From Micractinium sp. NFX-FRZ (Eukaryota > Chlorophyta > Trebouxiophyceae > Chlorellales > Chlorellaceae), in contig JAPTJF010000159.1 in assembly GCA_029339195.1 (NCBI GenBank), positions 57,485-121,484 of the forward strand: a stretch of DNA of 64,000 nt. The letters run 5' to 3'. Below are positions 50,915 through 60,843 of this stretch, in pieces. Below the pieces are notes generated by a model. The model was not told the origin of the DNA, made no database searches, and saw only the letters and a list, made by a program, of their open reading frames with translations. Numbering within the stretch: the first letter of the stretch is position 1; each line of letters opens with the position of its first letter. The position numbers were made by a program, and so were the translations under genes.

Positions 50915-51838
50915 GCCGAGCGGAGCGGAGCTGCACCCCTGCCTGCCATGTGCTGGCACCACCCAGCGGCAGTGGCACCGCTCTAGAGGTTCTTTTGCCG
51001 GCCATGTACAATCGACCTGCTTCAACTTGCACGCATGTTTATTTCATACCTGAACTGCCTGTTTCACCCGTCCGCCTGACATGCGTTGTTCCTGCCCTTC
51101 GACCTGAGGGCATATCAGCCTGTTCGATTGACACATTACGTTGCTTACACGTATTGCCCTATTGCAGCGTGCAATGAAGCACACGCAGGACGACTGTCTA
51201 CAGTCACCTAGTAGTCACCTAGTGGGGAAGATAGTGATCATTGAAAAGGAGATTAGGCAAGGAAGGCCGCCAGAGGGGATGGGTCGAGTGCCGCGGCGGC
51301 ACGACAAGCCTCTCTGGTTGTATGGAATTTAGGCAGTGGGTGATAAGTTGGGCAGTGGTGATTGGGGGAAGTGTGGCATGACAAGGCTCTCCGATTGCAC
51401 GAACTTAGGCAGTGGGTGAAAAAGTGCAATTGGGCAGTGGAAGATTTGTGATTGGCTGTAAGCTTAGGCAACTTGAAGAGAGGCGTAAAGAAGAGACGAG
51501 ATGGCAGTGCAGACGGGAAGGGGAGGTGGGCTCTGTGGAGAGGAGTCGGTTGTGGGAATGGATTGGGGGGTAGAGGCGCTCGCGTTTGTGCACTGGGAAG
51601 TTCAAAGAGGGCATAGCAGCCGTGGAGCTCCACCCTCGAGGGTCGCAGGACAGGGGTGTACGACGTGGAGTGGGCGAAAGAAAGAAAGGCAGGAGAAAGA
51701 AGGGGGCGCCCTGTTTGGTGTGGCCCCCAGGGGAGCCGGCCTGGGCATGTGGCCTAACAGCCTAGCCTGCCAGCTATGCGCACTCGGGGGGGTAGTGCTT
51801 GCCCGCTGACCAGTGCTGTGCCGGCTGGCGGCACCCGC
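50915..51838. other. 0.9-kb convergent 3' region
   Basis: No gene seen. TGTAA on plus at 51458-51462 and on minus at 51149-51145 are candidate polyadenylation motifs for the giant gene and the subtilisin; used together they would make overlapping transcripts. A 77-base imperfect tandem repeat lies inside. Confidence 0.4.
51299..51445. repeat. 77-bp imperfect tandem repeat
   Basis: ACGACAAGCCTCTCTGG (51300) and ATGACAAGGCTCTCCGA (51377) start two diverged copies; both continue to TTAGGCAGTGGGTGA and GGGCAGTGG. Confidence 0.7.
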
Positions 51839-54800
51839 TCACTTGCACTTCTTCTTGAAGCAGGCGCCGGAGCAGCAGGAGGTGCCCTTGCTGCAGGCCG
51901 CGCCCGTCTTGCCGCAGGCGGTGCCGCATGTGGCGCCGGTGAAACCGTACACACACTGGGTGCAGCTGGTGGCACTCGTGCAGGCAGCGCTGCGAGCAGT
52001 GGGGCGGGGGGGCGGGCAGGGAGGGCGGAGTGGCAGTGGTCAGTTGAGAGGGCATGCCAGGGGAGGGCGCAGGCGGCGGCACAAGGGGTTGGGGCCCATG
52101 CCGGAGCAGCCACCAGCGCATGCTTGGGCAGTGGCTGGCAGCGGAAGGCAGCGGGAGGCGGCGCAAGTGCAACAAGCCGCTGGGCAGTGCTCGCTCAGCT
52201 GCAGCGCTGCAGCGCTTTCTGGGCTCTCACCAGTTGGCGGGGCACGTCACGCAGGCGGGGGCGCCGTTGACCAGGCCGCAGAACTGGTTGGAGAGGCAGC
52301 CAGTGCACACGGCCTGGCTGCAGGTCGCGCCCGCCCACCCCGGCTTGCACGCCGTGCAGGCCGTCAGGCTGGAGCAAGCCGCGCAGTTGGCGGGGCACGT
52401 GGCGCACGCGCTGGCGGCGCAAAACTGGTTGGCGGCGCAGGCGGGGGAGCACACCGAGGGGGGCGCCAGTGCCAGCATGGCGGCGGCGTCCAGGCGGCCG
52501 CCGGTGGACACCAGGCCCGCCAGCGAGGCAGTGGGTGCGGCCGACTTGAGGATTGCAGCCTTGATGTCGTCGGCGGTCGCCGCAGGGTAGCGTGCCTTGT
52601 ACAGTGCGGTGGCGCCGGACACATGGGGGGTGGCCATGCTGGTGCCAGAGTAGGCGGCGTACGAGTTGGTGGGCACGGTGGAGTAGATGTTTGAGCCAGG
52701 TGCGCCGATGTGGACCCAGGTGGAGCCGCGGTTGGAGAAGGAGGACAGGGCGCCAGCAGAGGTGATGGAGGCGACGGAGATGACGGCAGGGGAGGCGTAG
52801 GCGGCGGGGTAGCTGGGGGTGCTGGTGGCCTCGTTGCCCGCGGCGGCCACAAACTGCGGGGGCAGGGGCAGCAGTGGGCAGGGATGGAGGGCCCGGGGGG
52901 GGGGCAGTAGAGAGCCAGGCAGGCAGGCGCGACAGCGGGCAGGCAGGAGGAGGGCCAGGCCAGCCAGTAGGCGCGGAGCCGTGGGATGCCGGCGGCGCGC
53001 CAATAGCACTAGCCATAGCACTACACGTATGCATGCATGCCGTGCCGTGCGGTGTGCCCACACAGTTCGCTCACCAGGATGCCGGCAGCGTAGCCGCGGT
53101 TGATGGCGTCCAGCAGGGCCTGGCTGAAGCCGCCGCCGCCCCAGGAGTTGGAGGTGGCCACAATGTTGAGGCTCTTGGAGGTCTTGAGCTTGGTGATGTA
53201 GTCCACGGCAAGCACGGCTGCAGGGTGGGTGGGTGGGCGGGTGGGTCAGGGGCGGCGCGTTGGTGGGCAGTGAGGAAGGGTGGGTGGGTGGGTGGGTGGG
53301 TGGGTCAGGGGGCGGCACGTTGGTGGGCAGTGAGGAAGGGTGGGTGGGTTCTTGGGTGGGTGGCACGTCCGTACTACACACTCTCCGCTTTCCCCGGTCA
53401 CACTCACACTTTCCCCGGTGCTGCACGTACTTTCGTTGATTCATACCCAGCTTGTATAGGGCCCCTGTTTTCATGTTTTCAAGTTTTCATGGCCTGGTGC
53501 ATGCCTCGCCAACCTCTCAGGATATGGTTCGTCCTGAAGTTGAATCCTCTTGGGGATGTGAAAAGCTGTAACGACTAGACTAGACTAGACATGGTGCATA
53601 AGAGTCATTTTGCAGTACGCCACCCCCACGTTGATACCCCAAATCACGCCCACCACACGCCGCTCCTCGCCGTGCCCCGCAGCCGAGGCCCCTGACACCC
53701 CCATGCCCCCCGCTCTCTAGAGCAGGTATCAACACGTTGTGGGTCTTGAAAGCAGAGTAGACACTTTCCCCTGGTCCCCCGGCTTGCACACACCCAGACC
53801 CACACACAACCGCACGCACGCTCCCTGGAGCCCCTCACCATCACTCAGGTAGCCACCGTCTGGGCCCAGGAACTTGGCGGAGATGATGCCGACCTTGTGG
53901 CACATGCCCGCCACGCCCACGCCGTTGCCGCCCGCAGCGCCAATGGTGCCCGCGACGTGGGTGCCTGCGGAGGGGCGGGGCAGTGACGGCGGGCGCGCAG
54001 CAGGTTAAGTGGGCAGGGCGGCGAGGGGGTGTTGGTGGAAACATATGGGCAAGAGGGGCAAGCTGGGGAGCGGCGGTAAGCGGTGTGAAGGAGCCCGCCC
54101 CTCAAGACGGACACCAATTGTATTGGAAAGACAACGCCCGCCAGCCCCGCGCACCGTGGTCGTCTCCAGCGTCCGTGTACACGTCTCCCTTCCTGTTGTA
54201 GAAGTCGTACCCTGCAGGGCCCACCAGGCAGGCACGCAGCAGCCCAGTTCAGGGAGGGTAGGGTAGTGCAGAGCAGAGCCTGGCGGGGGCAGGGGCGGGC
54301 CGCCCGAGGGGCAGGGGAGGGCGCGAGCAAAGGAGGCGGGACAAGGTTGGAGGCAGGCACAGCTTTGGCCTTATGTGAGGTGCAGGAGATCTTGAGCCCA
54401 ACATGTTCACCCACATCCCGCCTGTTTACAGTACACCCACTCACCGTGAACGTCGTCGGCGTAGCCTGCAGGCCAGGCGTAGGGGGAGCGGCACACAGGG
54501 GGGCAGGCAGGCGAGGTGAGTGGGGTCGGCATGGCTGCGGCACTGTCAACAGCAGATGGCGGCTGCTCAGAGGGGCATGCCAGGCCCTCGCCCCGGCCAG
54601 GCAGGCAGTGCAGGAGCCGCATGCACACACGCTGGCTGGCACGGCCCCCTCGCGCAGCCCCAGCCCACACCCACCGTTGCCATCGTTGTCGGCGCCGTCG
54701 CCCGCTACCTCGCCCGGGTTGGTCCAAATGTTGGAGGCCAGGTCGGGGTGCGTATATTGAATCCCCTCGTCGATCACGCCAACGTACACCTGTCGGGGCC

Positions 54801-55707
54801 AACAATGGTAGGGCGGTCCACAGGAGGGCAGTTCATCAGAGCGGGCAGGCGGGCAGGCGGGCAGGGCAGGGCGGGGCAGAGCGGCGCGGGGCGGGCAGGC
54901 AGGGGCCCGCCTGCAGCCCGCCAGCACGTGGCACCAGCCTGCAGAGCTTGTGCAGCGCCTTCCCTGCCTTCCCCTGCCTTCCCCACTCCCATCCCGCCAA
55001 CAGGCTGCCAGTATGTACATATCCGCTGTTGGCAGGCATGGGGCCCCCTCTCACCGAGCTGCAGTCGGCGGTGGTGTCCCATGCCAGGTTGGCCTTGCTG
55101 CCAAAGCCCTCCTTCATGCCCCACATGGCAGAGTTGCTGAACAGGGGGTCGTTGGGGACGAGGGACTGCAGAGAGGGGTGGGGTGGGGTGCGGGGCGGCG
55201 GGGGTGGGGTCAGCACGGCGGGAGCGGCGGCAGCGGGCGGCGGCGGGCGGGCAGCGGCGGGCGGGCAGGGAGATGGTGGGCAGGCTGGCACAGCGGGCGA
55301 GGGCATGCACGACACACTCCGCCCGCCCGGATGCTTTGGACGAGCGGCTGATGAACAGGGCCACGCTGCTCTCGCACCTTGGTGTATAGGTAGTTGGGTT
55401 CGGCAAAGATGACGTCCGAGCGGTTCTTGAAGGCGCCGACGGCAGCGGCCACCGCCAGCCCGGGCGGCAGCTTCGCCAGCACCAGCTCCCCATTGCCGTG
55501 CTTGGCCAGCACCTGCTTCTCCTTGCCATTGACCGCCTTTAGCGCGGCCTGCTTGTCGGCGTTGGGCTTGAACTGGATCAGAACTTCGTCTGACTTTTCA
55601 GAGGGAGGCGCGCCGGGGGTGCCGCCGGCGGCGGCCAGCGTGCGCGCGGCGCCCACAGTGTAGGCGCCCACCGCCAGGATGGCGGCTGCCATGACGACAA
55701 GCCTCAT
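51839..55707 (-). CDS. secreted subtilisin-like serine protease with Cys-rich tail
   Basis: Exons: 55707-55378, 55165-55055, 54789-54675, 54465-54445, 54211-54155, 53964-53839, 53217-53075, 52853-52231, 51989-51839; about 558 residues. A signal peptide (residues 1-22) precedes an I9-like propeptide (VLIQFKPNADKQAALKAV, FAEPNYLY). The S8 domain has the full triad: Asp in VGVIDEGIQYTHPDL, His in DDHGTHVAGTIG, Ser in GTSMATPHVSG, and the oxyanion Asn in SNSWGGGGFS. GILFVAAAGNEAT joins across an exon border. The last 105 residues hold two near-identical modules (TCPANCAAC..TSC or TAC, then GATC) and end in CGKTGAACSKGTSCCSGAC, whose spacing resembles an inhibitor-cystine-knot or small binding module. 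Likely exported and acting on the wall or outside. Confidence 0.92.
53225..53352. repeat. G-rich tandem repeats in subtilisin intron 6
   Basis: GGGT runs plus two copies of a unit containing CGTTGGTGGGCAGTGAGGAA (53260s and 53310s), about 57 bases apart. A CTAGA repeat lies at 53573-53590 in the same intron. Confidence 0.75.
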
Positions 55708-57240
55708 GCTGCAGGGTCAAGGAAGGAGGCCGGAGGGGGAGGAGGGCCTGGGTGCGCAGGGCCGGATAGCTCGAGGAAGCCCCCACCCCAACAGGCACAC
55801 CGCCGTGCCACGCTCAGTTGCCTGTTAGAGTTCCGGAAACCCAGAGAAGCGGCACATCGCCGACGCTGTGAACCACGCGGTGGCGGTGACCGGTGTTGTT
55901 GACGGCCGGCGCACCTTGCGCTTGCTGTGCTTCTTGGCCAACTGTGTTAGTCTGAGGAGGCTGTGTCGGCTCTCGAGTGAAAGAATGCAATGGTGTCAGA
56001 GAGAGCCGGAGATATGGCCCATTTGGATGACGAAACCGGATGGAGCTGACCCTTCAGCAGCCAGCCTCCAGCTCCTTGGCAACTGCCGTAGACGCAAGTT
56101 GCGAACCGCACGACAGCCCACCAAAGTGCATACACATGATAAAGGAGAGTGGGGGAGTGGGCGGGAGGCGGTGCAAGCAAGCAACCCTAATTACAGGTGT
56201 GGTGCAAGTTCCATAAGCCTGCCCGCTGCGGCGTGCCCAGCGCAGGGTGACAGGAAGCCCAGGTGAAGGCCCGCGAGCCAAGACTGAGTGACCTTCCATG
56301 ACCCCCAGGCCCATCCACAGCCGCTGACGAGTCAGCGCCCCCGCAACCAGCAATCAGGCATGCCTTCCCACCCTACATGCCAAATGACAGCCAAGATGTG
56401 CACCAGTGCCAGCGGCCAGCTGCAGCGGATGCATGCATGCGTGCATTTTGAGTTCCTGGTGAGGGCAGCAGCCTGTGTGTGTGCCAGTGCGCCTACCGCA
56501 GCCAGCTCAGCTCATCAGCCCGCACCAACGATACATCTGTGCAGCGCCACGTCAGCGGGGGAAGGGGCACACCTGCATTCAAATGTGCTGGCGTCAACAC
56601 CACCATGCGCCACAGCCGCCGTCCCTGCTGCGGCAGCGCTTGCGCGCACCGTGCGGGGAGCCATTGCAGCTGCCAATGCTGACGTGCCTTCATCCGCTCC
56701 TTGGCGGCCCCGCCCACCTCCAGTGCCCAACGCAGGGTCCGACCTTGTTGCACCAGATGGCGACCTCATCACGGTGCCTGTGGTGGGTGCCAACGCCTGC
56801 AGCACAGCCCGGTTCCTCTCATAAATATTTACAGTTCCAGAGTAGAGTACACAAGGCGCGCATCGGGCCCGCAGCAGGGTCCCACGGCAGCTTCCCGACA
56901 GGACACCAGAGCCAGAACCGGGGTGCATGATGGAAGGGCAGGCGCTCCTGTGCGGCGGCGGGAGGACGGCGTCAAAAACGGCAGGCAGCACCAGGTGTGC
57001 GTGCGCTGCCCACTCGGGCCGTGGTCAAAATCTGCTTGCCCAGGGATGAATTGACCCCCAAAAGGAGGGCTTTCGAAGTCAGCATAGCTCCACCACCCCT
57101 TGCTGTACGCCTGAGAGCTCGCTGGCAGAGATGGGGCGGGGCCAGGGTTGCGACCGTCGTTGGGGGCGGAGTCCTCACCCCAGCACTGTGCCAACGACAC
57201 TGCCACGCTGTTGCAGCTTCCCCACTGCCGTGCCGTGCCC
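55708..57240. other. 1.5-kb intergenic region
   Basis: Contains the promoter of the subtilisin (minus, right of 55707) and the 3' UTR of the PsbP-like gene. A minus-strand TGTAA at 56833-56829 is about 410 bases after the PsbP-like stop and is a candidate polyadenylation signal. Frames of up to 178 codons cross it without recognisable domains; no gene is called. Confidence 0.4.
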
Positions 57241-60200
57241 TCACGCCTGGAAGGTCTCCAGCATCGTGCGCAGCGTCTTCTGGCTGGAGGCCCACTGCTT
57301 GTCGTTGGCGGTCAGCACAAACAGGTAGGCCAGCCCGCCCTTGGTAGTGAAGGCAGCCAGGTTGTGGCCCCCCGTCTTGCTGTAGGGGGCGTAGACCTGC
57401 GGGTGAGGAGAGGGGGGGAACAGGATGTAGGGGCGGAGGGATGGGATGGGCCAGACTGGGTGGCAGTCAGGCAGGGCAGCCAGTGTGAGCGGGCAGCATG
57501 CGACTGTTGAGCTGGGGCAGCAGGGGGTTGGTTGGATGCACAGCCAGGGAGGCGGGGCGCAGGGGCGTGGGGAAGGGGTGGAGGCGCACCTCCCTCTCTC
57601 CAAAGCCTGGCAATCACAACGACACCCACCCTGTGGGAGGTAGTTCTTGCACTCATCACCCAGCGTGTCACAAGCTGCGCCGCCACCACATCCTCCTCAT
57701 CCGGTCAGGTAGGCAGCTGTCGATGCCTGCATCCCATTCCCCCGACCACCCGACCTCCAACCTGGAACTCGGCACGTACACTCCTCCCCTTCCAGGGTAG
57801 GTAGGTACCCGCCAATGCCGGCCCCACCCTTCCCCCCCAACCCACACCCCCAGCCCTGCCACAGGCTCACCTCATACACGTAGTACTCGCGCCCATCCCC
57901 CAGCGTTTTCAGCTCCGCCGCCACCACGTCCTCCTCCTCCAGGTTGGTGCCCGTGATGAAGTTGCCAATGCGGGCGACCACCTGCGGGGAGGAGGGCCAG
58001 GGTGAGGGGACACAGCTTGTGGAATATTGGTGCGGTGGCAGGGGTGGGACGATGCCCCTGATGATGCTGCCGATGCGGGCGACCACCTGCACGGGGAGGG
58101 AGGAGGCAGGGCAAGGTAGCATGGGCTGACCGGATCAGTGGAGCGGTGGCGGGGGTGGATATGTGTCGCTGGTGAGGTTGACGAATGCAGGTGCGCAGCT
58201 GTGCAGGGGCATAGAAGCAGTGGGATTAGGACGCGGTAGTAGGAGAGGGCTGATGGGGGCATGGAGGTTCGAATTGTGAGGCAGCCGTTGTGAGTGACGA
58301 CATGTGAGTGGGGTCAGGAGGGTGAGGTCCAAGGAAGAAGGCTGAAGCGGTGGTGGTTGGGGGCAGGGGACAAGCACAGGTGAGGCGAGGGGCGCAAATG
58401 AGTTCCGCAGCAAGGGCGGGAGGGCGGGGAGGTCAGTGTGCTAGAGGGGGAAGGGGGAGGCGGAGGCAGATGCAGAGCGTAGGTGCCATGCTGGCAGACC
58501 CTGGAGAGGCACACGGCAGCGGCACGAGTGGCACAGGTGGCACGGTTGGCCACCCTGGCGCCAAAAAAACACCGCCTAGAAGGCCTGCTCCCCGCTCAGC
58601 CTGCCCTCACCAACACGGCCCGTTGCCCGCTCAGCACGCCCTCACCAACACGGCCTGCTGCCCGCTCACCCTCCCCCCTCTCCACCCACCTGCTCCGGCT
58701 TCCCCAGGTCTTGAAGCTTGGAGGTGGGCTTGGCGCCCAGCTTCTGCAGCTCCGTCACGATGACCTGCGGCAGGGAGGGGAAGGGTAGCAGGCTTGCTGT
58801 CAAGGGATTTGATGGGGTGTGTCTTGTCTTCAAACAAGGGGAAGGGCGGCGCGCGCTACAATCACGACCGGCTGCGGCAGAATGCCACCGCGGGACAGTC
58901 CAGGTCAGGGAACCAGTTGCAGCAGGCAGGGCGGGGCAGGGCAGCCTGGCGCGGCGGCACAGCAGCTGTCAGGAGCACAGAACAGACCAGCACGGCGCAG
59001 CACCAACCCCACTCCACCCCACCTGTGCGGACCCCTGCTTTGGGGAAAACTTAGCCCTCCCCTCTACAACCACTCGCCACACCACCGCCTCCCCACGCCT
59101 GTCACCTGCGCCGACCCCTCCTTGGGGCTCTCACACCTGGCCCTCCCCTCCTTATTTAAAGTTTAAACCACCTGCCACACCGCTGCTTCGCCACCCTCAC
59201 ACCTGTGCCTACCCCTCCTTGGGGCTCTCGCACCTGGCCCTCCCCTCCACCAGCCCTGCCTCCCACTGCCACCCCGCTCACCTGCGCCGACCCCTCCTTG
59301 GGGTTTTCAAACTTGGCCTCGTACCACGGCTCCTCGCACTTGGGCATGCAGAAGTTGCCCGTCAGGATGTTGAGCAGCTGCAGCTCGTTCCACGTCTCGG
59401 GCTGGCGGGGGGGGGGAAGGAGCACGCAGGCAGCAGGATAAGGTCGTTGTGAAGCATGGCATACAGAATTTGCATGTCAGGATGTTTGGGACTGCAGCTC
59501 TGACCACGACTTGGGATGACGCGGGGAAGGGGGGAGACGCAGGCAGAGGTCACTGTGCGGCATGGCAGGGGCATTGCCCGTTGGGATATGAAGCAGCTGC
59601 AACGCTGAAATACTGCGGCTTGGGCTTCAGGGTCAGAGGAAGGCGAGTCAGGTGTGGCAGATGGAAGAGAGCGAGAGAGTGCTGGCATGAGTGAGCATAG
59701 AGAACAATGGTTTAAGCACAGGACAGGGCGCCGCACAGCACACGCGGCATGCAACTGCCGCCGCCACCAACACAACCCTACATCCCACACCACACCAATC
59801 CTCTCTCCCTCTCTCGCCACCGCCGTCCCACCATGACCACCTGAAGCCTACACCAGCCCGCTCGATGCCCATGCACGCACCCCTCCAGCCGGCAGCCGCC
59901 AGCTCAGCACCCACCAGCGCAAAGCGGTAGAAGTTGGGGTCGGGCCGGATCAGTCCCGCCCGGATGGCGGGCGTCTTCTTGTCGTCTGGTGTGTAGAGGC
60001 AGAAGCCTGGCAGCCCCTCGGCGGCCGGCAGGTAATTGCCGACTGGGACGGGCGACGAGGGGGCGGCGTGCGCCAGCTGCTTCACAGGCGGGTGGGGGGA
60101 GGGCTACGGTTACAGGGACCTCCAGGCTATTTGTTGGCTCATCAATGCAGGACTGGGCTGGCGTGCAGGTGGTGCCGTACATATGCAGGAAGGATACACG

Positions 60201-60446
60201 GCCGAGCGTCCTCCCGCCCGTCTGCCTTGGGCGGCGCACCTCTGGTGCCACGGCGCTCAGCCCCAGGCCTAGTCCCAGGCTGATTCCGCCAAGCAGCGCG
60301 GCGCGGCGCCCGGCATCGGCCTCCGGTTGTCCTGGTTGGGCGGCAGCCCGCACAAGCACGGCGCGAGAAGCAGCGCTCCTGCCACTGCAGCGCTGCGGCT
60401 GGCGCAGGGCGGTTACCGGGCTGCCCTGAGCTACCGATGCCTGCAT
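57241..60446 (-). CDS. PsbP-domain thylakoid lumenal protein
   Basis: Exons: 60446-60240, 60076-59915, 59401-59282, 58764-58690, 57981-57871, 57396-57241; 276 residues. A bipartite transit peptide fits lumen export: basic Ser/Ala/Arg stretch, RR before AALLGGISLGLGLGLS (twin-Arg-like), then AHA. The mature part has the PsbP fold pattern: FCLYTPDDKKTPAIRAGLI, WNELQLLNILTGNFCMPKCEEPW, ENPKEGSAQVIVTELQKL, VVARIGNFITGTNLEEEDVV, then HNLAAFTTKGGLAYLFVLTAND and W..SQKTLRTMLETFQ. It resembles the plant lumenal 19-kDa PsbP-domain protein more than oxygen-evolving PsbP itself; exact role unknown. Three of its introns hold copies of neighbouring exon ends. It lies head-to-head with the EndoG gene. Confidence 0.88.
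57615..57710. repeat. diverged copy of PsbP-like exon 5 end
   Basis: CCCAGCG, the GCCGCCACCACRTCCTCCTC core and GTAGT match the 3' half of exon 5 (57866-57945) at an offset of about 240 bases. It lies in the following intron. Confidence 0.75.
58055..58105. repeat. in-frame copy of PsbP-like exon 5 start with acceptor
   Basis: GATGCGGGCGACCACCTGC and flanks duplicate the exon 5 start 105 bases upstream (in gene direction). Reads VVARIGSIIRG against VVARIGNFITG, has a CCCGTGCAG acceptor, and is open through to the real exon. Confidence 0.85.
58580..58680. repeat. 34-bp minisatellite in PsbP-like intron 4
   Basis: About 2.5 copies of CCCGCTCAGC..GCCCTCACCAACACGGCC next to the exon 4 donor. Confidence 0.8.
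59018..59282. repeat. array of exon 3 end copies in PsbP-like intron 3
   Basis: CACCTGYGC..ACCCCTCCTTGGGG (exon 3 end plus donor, complement) occurs at the real exon (59280) and again near 59202, 59105 and 59022, offsets 79, 176 and 259 bases. Two copies preserve the GTGAC or GTGTGA-type donor and the PKEG coding. Confidence 0.82.
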
Positions 60447-60843
60447 CGTGACGTTATAACGAAATGAAGGACGATCGCTCGTTCCGCAAGGTCCATCTCG
60501 CTGCGCAGCACAGGCGCAGCAGGCTGGCTCGGCTGCGCCTGTGAGGTTCTAACTGTGTGCACACATGCCAAAATTCGCGCAAATCCTCCGGGAGGGTGTG
60601 GCGCCGTCCCGTACCATTCCCCTCTCTCCCTTGCCTCTCGACCCTTCACTCTGCTGCGGCAATGGCTGCCAGGTAGCCAATGGGCAATGGTTGCACTGCA
60701 CTGAGCTCAATTGCGATTGCTGCGCATTGCGCCGCCGCCCTCAACGCCCGGCGCCGGGCGTGGCAGGTGGCGGCGGCGCCGCAGCGGTCGGTTGCTGCCA
60801 ACCGGCACACAACTTCGTGCACCTCACCCATCTGCGCAGGCAC
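60447..60843. promoter_or_regulatory. divergent promoter, PsbP-like and EndoG genes
   Basis: About 400 bases between the two chosen starts. An ATG at 60565 in frame with the EndoG exon could extend the nuclease upstream, which would shorten this region to about 120 bases. Confidence 0.4.

Noticed and set aside
51340..51375. Similarity of ATTGGGGGAAGTG to the arm of the PLAA-intron foldback element
   Set aside because: Only about 13 bases match and no second arm is present.
55708..57240. Possible small genes in the gap before the PsbP-like gene
   Set aside because: Frames of up to 178 codons on both strands lack domains, start context and splice logic.
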